64,000 nt of DNA from contig NZ_JAPDDP010000005.1 in NCBI RefSeq assembly GCF_027587195.1, forward strand, positions 1-64,000, given 5' to 3'. Under the pieces are notes generated by a model. The model ran no database searches. It was not told the origin of the DNA and saw only the letters and a program-made list of their open reading frames with translations. Within the stretch, counting starts at the first letter, position 1, and the number at the start of each line of letters is the position of its first letter. Below, piece after piece: positions 15,397 to 24,323 of the stretch. This stretch comes from Solirubrobacter phytolaccae (GTDB taxonomy: Bacteria > Actinomycetota > Thermoleophilia > Solirubrobacterales > Solirubrobacteraceae). Position numbers and translations under genes: made by a program.

Positions 15397-15440
15397 GCGG
15401 CGCCGAGCTTATATCCGCTCAGCGCCGCAGGCCAGAATGG

Positions 15441-15719
15441 TCAGGCGAAACGCAGGCGGGGATGCGCCCCGCGGCGCTCGCGCCGGCGCAGCTGCCGGGA
15501 GCGCTGGCCGAGCAGCAGCACGGCGTCGGCGCTCGGGCGCAGCGGGTCGGCGACGGCGTGCCCGTCGTCGAGCGACAGCGCGGCCCACAGCTCGTCGCCG
15601 ACCTCGGCGAGCAGCACCTCGCCGACCGGGATCTGGCTGGAGTCGAGGGCGGCCAGCCGCTCGAGCGCGGCCGCGTCCGTCTGGCGGGCCTGGCGAATCC
15701 GCAGCGTGGAGTGGGTCAC
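15441..15719 (-). CDS. Small GNAT-like half-domain protein
   Basis: The 92-residue protein reads like the first half of a GNAT domain: LRIRQARQTDAAALERLAALD, then GEVLLAEVGDELWAALSLDDGHAVADP, but it lacks the acetyl-CoA loop and ends in an Arg-rich helix. GTG at 15719 was chosen because AAGGAG sits 6 bases upstream, one of the clearest Shine-Dalgarno sites here; an upstream ATG (15764) gives 15 extra residues. Without the cofactor loop it is unlikely to be an acetyltransferase by itself; it may be a binding or regulatory protein. Confidence 0.65.
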   Translation of the reverse strand: MTHSTLRIRQARQTDAAALERLAALDSSQIPVGEVLLAEVGDELWAALSLDDGHAVADPLRPSADAVLLLGQRSRQLRRRERRGAHPRLRFA

Positions 15720-15780
15720 GGGGATCTCCTTGCGTCGCGTGAGCTGGTTGAACATGAGAGTCATATTCGCGCTGAGACGG

Positions 15781-15860
15781 ACCCCTTACATCAGGCGGAT
15801 GGTGCGGGCTCGGCACCCCCACCCCTTACCCGTTCACAGCATCGTCCCAAGACCCCTTAC
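15781..15860. repeat. Three direct copies of ACCCCTTAC in an intergenic region
   Basis: ACCCCTTAC occurs at 15781-15789, 15821-15829 and 15852-15860, all in the same orientation, in the gap between the small GNAT-like gene and the secreted protein at 15884. Start-to-start distances are 40 and 31 bases, roughly four and three helical turns. TAGCGT at 15870-15875 lies 8 bases before the ATG of the next gene, so the copies sit just upstream of a likely promoter and could bind a regulator. Confidence 0.5.
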
Positions 15861-15883
15861 GCGGGTGCATAGCGTCGCCGCGC

Positions 15884-18193
15884 ATGCAGATTCGGTCACT
15901 GGCGGGCGTCGCGCTCGCCGCCCTCGCGCTCGTCGCGGCGGCACCGGCGAGCGCGCAGGAACGCGTGCTCGTCGACGAGAGCTTCTCCGCCTCGACACTG
16001 CCCTCGGGGTGGACGAGCGTGCTCGGCGACTGGAAGGTCGTCGATGGTCGGTTGCAGGCGTCGACGGACGGCGCCCGCGCCCGGATCGCGTTCGGCCCCG
16101 CGGCGCCGACGGACTTCAAGCTCGAGGCCACGGTGCGCTTCGTGACGGTCACCAACGCGGCGCGCTGGCTGAACGTCGGCATCGACTACCACGCGGCGGC
16201 GGACTACGGCGCGGTGCTCGTCGCCCGCAGCGGCACGACCGCGAGCAACGGCCTGGAGCTCGCGCAGGCGGCGCAGGGCGGCAGCTACGCGTCCAGCCCG
16301 GTCGGCCCCGCGCCGACCGCGATCGGCACCGGGCAGGACCACCGGCTCGCGATCGAGGTGCACGGGACGCAGCTCGTCGTGAGCCTCGACGGCGCGACCG
16401 CGATGACCGCGACCAACCTCCGGCGCACGGGCGGCAGCTTCGGGTTCGTGATCAACAACTCGACGGTGCAGTTCGACGACGTCAAGGTCACCGAGCTCGC
16501 CGCGCAGCCGACCGCGCCCAGCGTCCCGCAGCAGCTCAAGCTCAGCGAGGTCGCCGACGCCGCCACGGTGACGTGGCAGGCGCCGCAGCAGGGCGGGCCG
16601 ATCAGCCACTACGAGGTCGCGGTCGGCGACGGCGCGTGGCAGCGTGAGGACGCGCTGAGCCATACGTTCACCGGCCTGTCCGACGGCGAGCAGGTGCTGA
16701 AGGTGCGCGCCGTCAACACCGCGGGCGTCGCCGGACCGGTCGCGTCGGTGCGCACGATGCGCGGCGCGCCGACCGTCAACGGCTTCAAGCTCCAGGTCAG
16801 CGGCGGTTCGTGGCCGAGCGGGCACGTGCAGGGCATCGCGGTCGACCCGGCCAAGGGCTTCATCTACTACTCGTTCACGAACCTGCTGGTCAAGACGGAC
16901 CTCGCCGGCAACGTCGTCGGGACGATGGGCGGCTTCACCGGCCACCTCGGCGACCTGGACTTCAACCCCGCCGACGGGCGCGTCTACGGCTCGCTCGAGT
17001 ACAAGGCAGCGAAGGCGTTCTACATCGCGATCTTCGACGTCGACAAGATCGACCGCGTCGGGATGAGCGCGCAGGGCTCGCCGCTGGTCTCCGCCGTGTA
17101 CCTGCCGGAGGTCGTCGAGGACTACACCGCCGACCTGGACGGCAACGGCGTCTTCGACGGTGACACGGCCAGCACGCCGGACCACCGCTACGGCTCCAGC
17201 GGCATCGACGGCGTCGCGTTCGGCCCGCGGTTCGGCTCGTCCGCCGGCACGTCCTACCTCACGGTCGCCTACGGCATCTACGCGAACACGTCGCGCACGG
17301 ACAACGACCACCAGGTGCTGCTGCAGTACGACCCGTCCGGCTGGCGCGCGTTCGAGCACCCGCTCGTGGAGTCGGCCCCGCACCGCGACGGCCCCGCCGA
17401 GCCCGACGGCAAGTTCTTCGTGTTCACCGGCAACACCCGCTACGGCGTCCAGAACCTCGAGTACGACCCGTGGCTGGAGCGCTGGTTCCTCGGCGTCTAC
17501 ACCGGCAGCAAGCCGCAGTTCCCGAACTACGGCCTGTTCGCGGTCGACGCGGCCGCGCAGCCCAAGCTGACGACGCTGCAGGGTCTGGGCAGCGAGCAGG
17601 GCCTGCTCGTCCCGCTCGCCGCCGACGGCCTCGAGCACACGGCGACCGGCATCCGCGGCTGGCGCCAGAAGGCCGACGTCGGCATCCAGTCGCTCGGCCA
17701 GGGGCTCTTCTACCTGGCGACGGACGGCAACGACGGCGGCAACGAGACCGCGACGCTGCGGCTGGAGCGCTGGACCGGCGACCCGGCCGACCCGTTCGCG
17801 CCGGTCACCGCGGGGGAGACCCGCGTCACCGCGCCCGCGACCGTCCGCGGAACCGTGCCCTCGACGCTCTCCCTGACGCTCGGCGGTCCCGCCACGTTCG
17901 CGCCGTTCACGCCCGGCGTGGAGCAGGACTACACCGCGAGCACGCTCGCGACGGTCACGTCCTCCGCCGGCGACGCGACGCTCAGCGTCACCAACCCCGG
18001 CCACCTGGCCAACGGCGCGTTCACGCTGGCGTCGCCGCTCGCGGTCGAGCTGTCGAAGGCGACCTGGAGTGCGCCCGTGAGCAACGACCGCGTGACGGTG
18101 ACGTTCAAGCAGCACATCGGCGCCAACGATCCGCTGCGCGCGGGGGCGTACGAGCGGACGGTCACGCTCACGCTGGCGACCACGACGCCGTAA
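15884..18193 (+). CDS. Secreted multidomain protein: ConA-like, FnIII, propeller-like and WxL-like domains
   Basis: The 769-residue protein has a Sec signal peptide ending PASAQ (residue 25), a laminin-G/ConA-like jelly roll (about 30-200, ending [11 protein letters not shown]), a fibronectin type III domain ([20 protein letters not shown] onward, 205-285), a propeller-like middle with [14 protein letters not shown] and [14 protein letters not shown], and a C-terminal all-beta region from about 645 ([11 protein letters not shown]... [20 protein letters not shown]) resembling the WxL surface-binding type seen in related actinobacteria. Likely exported and bound to the cell surface or a polymer. 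No catalytic motif is evident. TAGCGT lies 8 bases before the ATG. Confidence 0.8.
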   Translation: MQIRSLAGVALAALALVAAAPASAQERVLVDESFSASTLPSGWTSVLGDWKVVDGRLQASTDGARARIAFGPAAPTDFKLEATVRFVTVTNAARWLNVGIDYHAAADYGAVLVARSGTTASNGLELAQAAQGGSYASSPVGPAPTAIGTGQDHRLAIEVHGTQLVVSLDGATAMTATNLRRTGGSFGFVINNSTVQFDDVKVTELAAQPTAPSVPQQLKLSEVADAATVTWQAPQQGGPISHYEVAVGDGAWQREDALSHTFTGLSDGEQVLKVRAVNTAGVAGPVASVRTMRGAPTVNGFKLQVSGGSWPSGHVQGIAVDPAKGFIYYSFTNLLVKTDLAGNVVGTMGGFTGHLGDLDFNPADGRVYGSLEYKAAKAFYIAIFDVDKIDRVGMSAQGSPLVSAVYLPEVVEDYTADLDGNGVFDGDTASTPDHRYGSSGIDGVAFGPRFGSSAGTSYLTVAYGIYANTSRTDNDHQVLLQYDPSGWRAFEHPLVESAPHRDGPAEPDGKFFVFTGNTRYGVQNLEYDPWLERWFLGVYTGSKPQFPNYGLFAVDAAAQPKLTTLQGLGSEQGLLVPLAADGLEHTATGIRGWRQKADVGIQSLGQGLFYLATDGNDGGNETATLRLERWTGDPADPFAPVTAGETRVTAPATVRGTVPSTLSLTLGGPATFAPFTPGVEQDYTASTLATVTSSAGDATLSVTNPGHLANGAFTLASPLAVELSKATWSAPVSNDRVTVTFKQHIGANDPLRAGAYERTVTLTLATTTP

Positions 18194-18221
18194 CCCGGAA
18201 GCGGCGTACGATCCGGCACCC

Positions 18222-18947
18222 ATGATCGCTGTCGTCACGGGTGCCGGATCGGGAATCGGGCGTGCCGCCGCGCGGGCCCTGATCGACGACGGGTGGACCG
18301 TCGTCGCCGCCGGACGCCGAGAGTCACCACTGCAGGAGACGATCGGAGGCGCGGTGGGCCTCGCGGTCCCGACCGACGTCACCGACCCGGACTCCGTCGC
18401 CTCGCTGTTCAGCAAGACGCTGCAGGCCTACGGGCGCGTGGACCTGCTGTTCAACAACGCGGGCGCCGGGCTGACCAAGCCGGTCGTCGACATCACCTAC
18501 GACGAGTGGCAGGCGGTCGTCGACGTCAACCTGACCGGCTCGTTCCTGTGCGCGCAGGCCGCGTTCCGAGCGATGGCCGGGCAGGACCCGCGCGGCGGGC
18601 GCATCATCAACAACGGCTCGCTGTCCGCCTACGTCCCGCGGCCGCAGGCGATCGCCTACAACGCGACCAAGCACGCCGTCACCGGGCTCACCAAGTCGCT
18701 CTCGCTCGAGGGCCGCGCGTTCGACATCGCCTGCGGGCAGCTGGACATCGGCAACGCGGCGACCGAGATGACCTCGCGGATGAGCGGCGGCGTGCTGCAG
18801 GCCGACGGCTCGCTCGCGCCGGAGCCGACCATGGACGTGGCCAACGTCGGCCGCGCGGTCGCGTACATGGCGTCGCTGCCGCTGGACGCGAACGTCCAGA
18901 CGATGACGGTGATGGCGACGAGCATGCCCTACGTCGGGCGCGGCTAG
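18222..18947 (+). CDS. Short-chain dehydrogenase/reductase
   Basis: The 241-residue protein is a classical [11 protein letters not shown] (residues 6-13) binds the dinucleotide, NNAG near 86 stabilises the sheet, and catalytic Ser (NGSLSAY) and YNATK near 146-150 complete the active site. It oxidises or reduces an alcohol/carbonyl pair with NAD(P); the substrate is unknown. TACGAT lies 9 bases before the ATG. It is a single gene between secreted-protein genes, followed by a strong hairpin. Confidence 0.92.
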   Translation: MIAVVTGAGSGIGRAAARALIDDGWTVVAAGRRESPLQETIGGAVGLAVPTDVTDPDSVASLFSKTLQAYGRVDLLFNNAGAGLTKPVVDITYDEWQAVVDVNLTGSFLCAQAAFRAMAGQDPRGGRIINNGSLSAYVPRPQAIAYNATKHAVTGLTKSLSLEGRAFDIACGQLDIGNAATEMTSRMSGGVLQADGSLAPEPTMDVANVGRAVAYMASLPLDANVQTMTVMATSMPYVGRG

Positions 18948-18962
18948 ACCGAGGCTATTCAC

Positions 18963-18995
18963 GCGGCGGGCGATCCGGGGGGAACCGCCCGCCGC
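18963..18995 (+). terminator. Strong GC hairpin after the SDR gene
   Basis: A perfect 10-base stem (GCGGCGGGCG, 18963-18972, with CGCCCGCCGC, 18986-18995) encloses a 13-base loop, 15 bases after the SDR stop. There is no T-tract, as is common in actinobacterial terminators. It may end SDR transcription or shield the upstream region of the next gene. The rest of the gap to 19125 holds an AAGGAG at 19111-19116 and nothing else recognised. Confidence 0.55.
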
Positions 18996-19125
18996 ACCGG
19001 AAATATGCGCTGCCGTCCTTGGCGCGACATTGGCGGCACCTTGGTGCGCCGAAACCGGGCGTATCAGGGTGGTTGCGACCCGCTCTGGTCGGGCGATGAT
19101 CACCCTCCCCAAGGAGCTTCGCCCA

Positions 19126-20949
19126 ATGTCCTCCCGGTCCTGGATGACCGTGCCCGCGCTCGCCGCGGGTGTCCTGTTGCTCGCTGCTTCCGGCGCCTCC
19201 GCGTCGGTGCCGGACGCCCCCGAGCGGGCCACGATCTATGACGTTGTGCAGGAGGGCCTGACGCAGGATCAGGCCAAGCGCATCAACGCCACGCTCGGCG
19301 TCGAGGGCGCGCTGCAGCCCGACGGCAGCTTCATCTACGCGAGCCCGGAGTTCGCGAAGGTGCCGCAGAAGACGATCGCGGCGGGCAAGGACGAGTCCGG
19401 CCGCCCGACGACGTCGCAGGCGCTGGACACCGACGCGCTCAAGCGGCTGCGCCCGCTCCCGGCCGAGCGCGCGCTGGCGGGCGTGGACATCCTGCTCAAG
19501 CTCGACGGCGTCAAGGGCGACGTCGCCAAGGCCACGCCGACCGTCTCCCACACCGAGCTCGACCTCGCGGACGCCGAGGGTCGCCCGACCGCCAGCTACA
19601 AGCTCGACACGTCGGTGTCATTCGACCAGACCCTCGGCGGCCTGCCGCTCACCGGCCCGGGCGCCAAGCTCCGCGCGGCCTACGGCCCCGACGGCAAGCT
19701 CACCCAGCTCACGAGCGCGAGCCGTCAGCTCAAGCCGGGCGCGACCGTCGCGATCATCGCCGTCAAGGAGGCGATCGAGGGCTGCGCCGCGCTCTACGGG
19801 AAGGACGTCCGCCAGGACACGCCGACGCTCGGCTACCACGCCCCGGCCCTCGGCTCGGCCAAGCAGCTCTTCCCCGTCTACACCTGCAACCCGATCGGCG
19901 GCGACGGCCCGCAGGCCAACCTGCTCCTGCCCGCGGTGAAGGGCAGCGCGCCGGCGGCGACGTTCGAGGCGGCGCTCGGCGACGGCTCCGTCCGCGGCAT
20001 CGCCAAGGCGAGCGGCGGGACCGCCCCGTACCGCTTCAAGTGGTCCTCCTCGACGACCGTGATCGAGAAGAACGAAGGCGCCGCGGTCGACTACTTCCGC
20101 AACTCCCGTGACAAGCTCGTCGGCGAAGCGCTGACGCTCACCGTCACCGACGCCAACGGCCTCACCTCCACCGCGACCGCGACCTTCGCGGGCGACGGCT
20201 CCGTCAAGGGCGAGTCGATCCCGGGCGGCGGCGGCTTCGGCAAGCTCGCGATCGGGCCGGTCGACGTGGGTGTCGCGCAGACCGTCGACGAGTGGCAGTG
20301 CGCGCAGGACTCCGGCTACGGCTTCCGCAACGCGATGGCGTCCAAGGGCATCGCCACCGCGTTCGCCTGGCACGGCATGAGCGCCTGGGAGGAGGACTTC
20401 AAGAAGGTCTCCGCCGGCGGCACCGACACCACCTACGCCGACAACGTGGACGCCACCTGGTACACCGGCCACGGCAACCCGAACGGCTTCACGTTCAAGA
20501 ACAACGCCCATGACGACGGCGCCATCAACCCGTCCGACGCCGACTGGGGCAACGGCGACCTCGAGTGGCTGCAGCTCGAGTCCTGCCAGGTCCTGAAGGA
20601 CACCAACGGCAACATGGACCAGCTCGCCCGCTGGGGCGGCGCCATCAACGGCCTGCACATGATGAACGGCTTCCACACCAACGCGATCTGCGTCGACGGC
20701 GGCACCGGCCGCACGTTCGCCCAGCTGCTGTTTCCGCAGTTCGGCCTGCCGGCCTTCCCGGTCCGCAACGCCTGGGCGCTGATGGCCCAGATCAAGGAGC
20801 CGTCCGGCATCCGCTACCGCTCGATCGGCAACGTCGGCGCCGGCGGCGTCACCAACATCGGCGACTACTTCTGGGGCCAGGGCGCGACCGGGCCGGACAT
20901 CACCAAGGCCGCCCGCACCGGTATGTGGAGCCTGTCCGGCGTCAGCTGA
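19126..20949 (+). CDS. Secreted DUF6345-type protein with possible caspase-like His-Cys dyad
   Basis: The 607-residue protein has a signal peptide (about residues 1-30, ending SGASAS), a long N-terminal region, an Ig/PKD-like domain around 285-365 (ASGGTAPYRFKWSSS), and a C-terminal DUF6345-like domain. In the latter, ATWYTGHGNPNG gives His 449-Gly and LEWLQLESC gives Cys 487, each after a hydrophobic strand, the arrangement of clan CD cysteine peptidases (caspase, gingipain). The peptidase idea is inference. AAGGAG lies 9 bases before the ATG at 19126. Its stop abuts the convergent AraC gene without a gap. Confidence 0.8.
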   Translation: MSSRSWMTVPALAAGVLLLAASGASASVPDAPERATIYDVVQEGLTQDQAKRINATLGVEGALQPDGSFIYASPEFAKVPQKTIAAGKDESGRPTTSQALDTDALKRLRPLPAERALAGVDILLKLDGVKGDVAKATPTVSHTELDLADAEGRPTASYKLDTSVSFDQTLGGLPLTGPGAKLRAAYGPDGKLTQLTSASRQLKPGATVAIIAVKEAIEGCAALYGKDVRQDTPTLGYHAPALGSAKQLFPVYTCNPIGGDGPQANLLLPAVKGSAPAATFEAALGDGSVRGIAKASGGTAPYRFKWSSSTTVIEKNEGAAVDYFRNSRDKLVGEALTLTVTDANGLTSTATATFAGDGSVKGESIPGGGGFGKLAIGPVDVGVAQTVDEWQCAQDSGYGFRNAMASKGIATAFAWHGMSAWEEDFKKVSAGGTDTTYADNVDATWYTGHGNPNGFTFKNNAHDDGAINPSDADWGNGDLEWLQLESCQVLKDTNGNMDQLARWGGAINGLHMMNGFHTNAICVDGGTGRTFAQLLFPQFGLPAFPVRNAWALMAQIKEPSGIRYRSIGNVGAGGVTNIGDYFWGQGATGPDITKAARTGMWSLSGVS

Positions 20950-21828
20950 TCAGGCGCGAGCCGCCGCGCGGTACCGCCCCGGCGGGACCGCGCGGGCCCG
21001 GCTGAACGCCCGGCTGAAGGCGTAGACCGACGTGTATCCGACGGCAGCCGCGACTTGCTCGAGGCTGTCGTCGGAGTCGGTTAAACGGCGCGCCGCGAGA
21101 TCCATCCGCCAGCGCGTGAGGTAGGCGCCGGGGGACTCGCCGAGCGTCGAGGTGAAGCGGCGAGTGAGGGTGGCGCGGGAGACGGCGGCCTCCCGGGCGA
21201 GCGTCGCGGTCGTCCACTCGCGCGCGGGGTCCGCGTGGAGCTTCGCGACCGCCGCGCCGACCACGGGGTCACGCAGCGCGCCGAGCCACGAGGGCTGCGT
21301 CGGCAGCCACGCGCGCAGGAGCTGGACGAGCAGCACGTCGACGAGGCTGTTGAGGATCAGGCTGGTGGCCGGGCGCGGGGTGGTGAGCTCGCGACCGATG
21401 ATGCGCAGCGTGTCCTCGAGCTCGTCCGCGCCGTGCAGCACGACGACGTCGGGCAGTGAGGTGAACGGCGGCGTGTCGTACTCGTAATGCGCGCAGAGGA
21501 TGTGCGCGCGGGTCTCGCCGGAGCCGATGCGGTACACGCCGGCGCCCGCGTCCTCGGCCATCGACGAGGTGTGCGCGACGGCGTGCGCGTCGCTGCCGAG
21601 CACGTGCTCGGTGCCGTGGGGCAGGAGGATCATGTCCCCGGCGCGCAGCTCGAACGGCTCACCACCACCGACGGCGAACCAGATGCTGCCGTGGGTCACG
21701 GCGTGGAACGCGGCACTGGAGACCTCGCACGCGTGCCAGGCCCAGTCGCTGCCGGCATCGATGCGCGAGCCCAACACGCCACGGACGCCCGTGACCGACA
21801 GCACGTCTTCGAGCACGTCGTGATTCAT
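20950..21828 (-). CDS. AraC-family transcriptional regulator with cupin domain
   Basis: The 292-residue protein has an N-terminal cupin (FAVGGGEPFELRAGDMILLPHGTEHVL, read in part, residues 45-80) and a C-terminal double helix-turn-helix of AraC type: WTTATLAREAAVSRATLTRR and LEQVAAAVGYTSVYAFSRAF. The cupin senses a small molecule. It is divergent from the SDR at 21892 across 63 AT-richer bases, so that SDR is the most likely target. Confidence 0.92.
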   Translation of the reverse strand: MNHDVLEDVLSVTGVRGVLGSRIDAGSDWAWHACEVSSAAFHAVTHGSIWFAVGGGEPFELRAGDMILLPHGTEHVLGSDAHAVAHTSSMAEDAGAGVYRIGSGETRAHILCAHYEYDTPPFTSLPDVVVLHGADELEDTLRIIGRELTTPRPATSLILNSLVDVLLVQLLRAWLPTQPSWLGALRDPVVGAAVAKLHADPAREWTTATLAREAAVSRATLTRRFTSTLGESPGAYLTRWRMDLAARRLTDSDDSLEQVAAAVGYTSVYAFSRAFSRARAVPPGRYRAAARA

Positions 21829-21891
21829 ATGGATATTGATCGGCGTCTAATAGTCATTGAATGGCTCACTTCCAAGCGTAGCCTGAATCGC

Positions 21892-22557
21892 ATGGAACTC
21901 AACGGAACCGTCGCCCTCGTCACGGGGGCCAACCGCGGCCTCGGCCGTCACTTCGCCCAACAGCTGCTCGAGCGCGGCGCGACCAAGGTCTACGCCGCCG
22001 CCCGCAACCCGGACACGATCGACCTCCCCGGTGTGGTCCCGATCGAGCTCGACATCACCGATCCGGAGTCGGTCGCGCGCGCCGCCGCGGTCGCCACCGA
22101 CGTCGACGTGCTCATCAACAACGCCGGCATCAGCCTCCACCAGAACCTCGTCACGGGTGACCTCGACGCGATCCGGCGCGAGCTGGAGACGAACTTCTTC
22201 GGCACGCTGAACGTCATTCGTGCGTTCGTTCCGGTCCGCGCGATCCTCAACGTGAACTCGCGGCTGTCGTGGCTGTCGTACGTGGGCGCCGGCGGCTACG
22301 CGGCGTCGAAGGCCGCCGAGTGGAGCCTCACCAACAGCGTCCGGCTGGAGCTGCCCGACACGCTCGTCACCGGCCTGTACCTGAGCAGCACGGACACGGA
22401 CATGATGGCCGGCTGGGACATCCCCAAGAACGATCCGGCGGACGTCGTGCGCCAGGCGCTGGACGGGCTGGAGGCGGACGCCGTCGAGGTGATCGCGGAC
22501 GCGGACACCGCGGAGACCAAGGCCGCCCTCAGTACGGAACCGGTCGCAGTTCCGTAG
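21892..22557 (+). CDS. Short-chain dehydrogenase/reductase (AraC-linked)
   Basis: The 221-residue SDR has TGANRGLG (residues 11-18), NNAG near 80 and YAASK at 136-140 after NVNSRLSW, so the catalytic set is present. It is somewhat short for the family, the loss lying in the C-terminal substrate loop. TAGCCT lies 7 bases before the ATG. Neighbouring AraC regulator on the opposite strand probably controls it. Substrate unknown. Confidence 0.9.
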   Translation: MELNGTVALVTGANRGLGRHFAQQLLERGATKVYAAARNPDTIDLPGVVPIELDITDPESVARAAAVATDVDVLINNAGISLHQNLVTGDLDAIRRELETNFFGTLNVIRAFVPVRAILNVNSRLSWLSYVGAGGYAASKAAEWSLTNSVRLELPDTLVTGLYLSSTDTDMMAGWDIPKNDPADVVRQALDGLEADAVEVIADADTAETKAALSTEPVAVP

Positions 22558-22640
22558 TCCGGTACGGAGGCGTGGGGAGCGTGCAGGACGCAAGCTGCAT
22601 CACACAGCAAGCAACGTCCTCCCCAAGGAAAGGCCCCGTC

Positions 22641-23066
22641 ATGACCATCACCAAGCGAGTCGCCTCCGTCGCCCTGATCGGCGCCATGGGTGTCGCGGCC
22701 GTCCCGGCCGCCGCCAACGCCGCGCAGGCCCCGGCCGCCCAGAACCACACCTACAACATCAAGGTCAACAAGGGCATCCTCACGAACGGCCAGGACGTCG
22801 TGAAGGCGACCGTCAAGGTCACGAACCCGCAGAAGAACGTCCGCGACTTCTGGAGCCGCTCGACGGTCCAGCAGGTCGTCCGCGAGGGGATCAACAACAA
22901 GTACCAGAAGCCGTACATGAGCGAGGGCTTCCGCTGCACGCCGACGCTCGACGGCTCGATGAACGCCTCCACCGCGAAGTTCACCTGCAAGCTGCAGGGC
23001 GCCGACGTCCCGACGACCGTGCTGCTGACCTTCACGGCGCCGTACCTGCCGCCGACCGCCGGCTGA
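22641..23066 (+). CDS. Small secreted protein of unknown function
   Basis: The 141-residue protein has a signal peptide ending NAAQA near residue 29, and a mature part rich in Lys, Asn, Thr and Val with two Cys (FRCTPTLDG and KFTCKLQG), which may form a disulphide. No known domain is recognised; the alternating hydrophobic pattern suggests a beta-sandwich. AAGGAAAGG ends 7 bases before the ATG. It is followed after 10 bases by a stable hairpin that also covers the MFS start. Confidence 0.8.
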   Translation: MTITKRVASVALIGAMGVAAVPAAANAAQAPAAQNHTYNIKVNKGILTNGQDVVKATVKVTNPQKNVRDFWSRSTVQQVVREGINNKYQKPYMSEGFRCTPTLDGSMNASTAKFTCKLQGADVPTTVLLTFTAPYLPPTAG

Positions 23067-23076
23067 ACGCGCTAGT

Positions 23077-23098
23077 CCTGTGCGCGGGTGCGCACAGG
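23077..23098. terminator. Perfect 9-base-stem hairpin overlapping the MFS gene start
   Basis: CCTGTGCGC (23077-23085), loop GGGT, GCGCACAGG (23090-23098). The structure follows the secreted-protein gene by 10 bases and contains the candidate GTG start of the MFS gene (23088). It could end upstream transcription, bind a dimeric regulator, or hide the start in RNA. No T-tract follows. Confidence 0.5.
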
Positions 23099-24323
23099 GA
23101 GGCTGATCGAAGCGGTGCTGCCGGCCCGGATGGGCCTGGCCTTCCGGTGGCTGATCGGATCCACGTGGCTGAGCAACCTCGGCGACGGGATCACGGTCGC
23201 CGCCGGACCGCTGCTGATCGCGTCGCAGACCCAGGACCCGCTGCTGGTGGCGCTCGGCGCGCTGCTGCAGCGGCTCCCGTGGCGGCTGTTCGGGCTCTAC
23301 GCGGGCGCGCTGGCCGACCGCACCGACCGGCGCGCGATGGTGGTCATCTCCGACCTGCTGCGCATCCTCGTGCTGGTCGTGCTGGCGGCCGCGTTGCTCG
23401 TCGACAGCGGCCACGTCGTGATCACCCTCGTGGCGCTGCTCGCGCTGGGCGTCGCGGAGGTGTTCAGCGACAACGCGTCCCAGACGCTGCTGCCGATGGT
23501 CGTCGCGCCGGAGGACCTCGGCATCGGCGCCGCCCGGTTGATGGCGTGCTTCCTCACCGCCAACCAGCTGCTCGGCCCGGCGGTCGGAGCGTTCCTGTTC
23601 GCGGCCGGCGCGGCCGTCCCGTTCTTCGCGTACGCGGTCCTGCTCGCCTTCGCGGCGGCGATGATCGCGCGCATGCGGGTCCCGGGCTTCGAGCGCGGGG
23701 AGCCGGACGCGCGCATCTGGCGCGACGTGCGCGAGGGGTTCTCCTGGGTGTGGCAGCACCCGCCGGTGCGCACGCTCACCCTGACGATCGTCGCCTTCAA
23801 CGTCACCTACGGCGCGGCCTGGTCGGTGCTCGTGCTCTACGCGTCGCAGCGGCTCGGGCTGGGCGCGGTGGGCTTCGGGCTGCTGTCGACGTGCGTGGCC
23901 GTCGGCGGGATCGCGGGCACGCTCGGCTACGACTGGCTGGAGCGGCGCGCGCCGCTGTCGGCGCTGATGCGCGCCGTCCTGATCCTCGAGACGCTCACGC
24001 ATCTCGGGCTCGCGCTCACGACCACCGCGTGGGTGGCGATGGCGATCATGGTCGTGTTCGGCGCGGAGGCCTTCGTGTGGGGGACGCTGTCGAGCGCCGT
24101 CCGGATGCGCGCCGTGCCGACCGAGCTGCAGGGCCGCGCGGGCAGCGTCTACGGCGTCGCGATGTTCGGCGGGATCCTCGTCGGCCAGGCGATCGGCGGG
24201 ATCGTGGCGAGCGTGGCCGGCGTGACCGCGCCGTTCTGGTTCGCGTTCGCGGGCTCGGCGCTCATCCTGGTCCTGATCTGGCGCGCCCTCGGCGACATCG
24301 CGCACGTAGAGTCCGCGCCATGA
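23088..24323 (+). CDS. MFS transporter (MdtH/Mef-like exporter)
   Basis: The 411-residue protein has about 12 membrane segments with the MFS loop signature GALADRTDRRAMVV between segments 2 and 3 (near residue 78) and a central cytoplasmic loop (ARIWRDVREGFSWVWQHPPVR) typical of the MFS_3 exporter group. These proteins usually export small drugs by proton antiport; the substrate is unknown. GTG 23088 lies in a hairpin; GTG 23115 and ATG 23130 are alternatives. Its TGA overlaps the next ATG (ATGA), so the two are coupled. Confidence 0.88.
   Translation: MRTGRLIEAVLPARMGLAFRWLIGSTWLSNLGDGITVAAGPLLIASQTQDPLLVALGALLQRLPWRLFGLYAGALADRTDRRAMVVISDLLRILVLVVLAAALLVDSGHVVITLVALLALGVAEVFSDNASQTLLPMVVAPEDLGIGAARLMACFLTANQLLGPAVGAFLFAAGAAVPFFAYAVLLAFAAAMIARMRVPGFERGEPDARIWRDVREGFSWVWQHPPVRTLTLTIVAFNVTYGAAWSVLVLYASQRLGLGAVGFGLLSTCVAVGGIAGTLGYDWLERRAPLSALMRAVLILETLTHLGLALTTTAWVAMAIMVVFGAEAFVWGTLSSAVRMRAVPTELQGRAGSVYGVAMFGGILVGQAIGGIVASVAGVTAPFWFAFAGSALILVLIWRALGDIAHVESAP

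Noticed and set aside
15896-18415. An 839-codon minus-strand frame antisense to the WxL-like secreted protein
   Set aside because: Composition is Arg/Val/Gly-rich without domains, and the plus-strand protein has a signal peptide and recognisable modules.
22577-22632. Imperfect inverted repeat (GGGGAG, AGGAC / GTCCTCCCC) before the small secreted gene
   Set aside because: The left arm is interrupted by five bases and the loop is long; it may be chance in GC-rich DNA.
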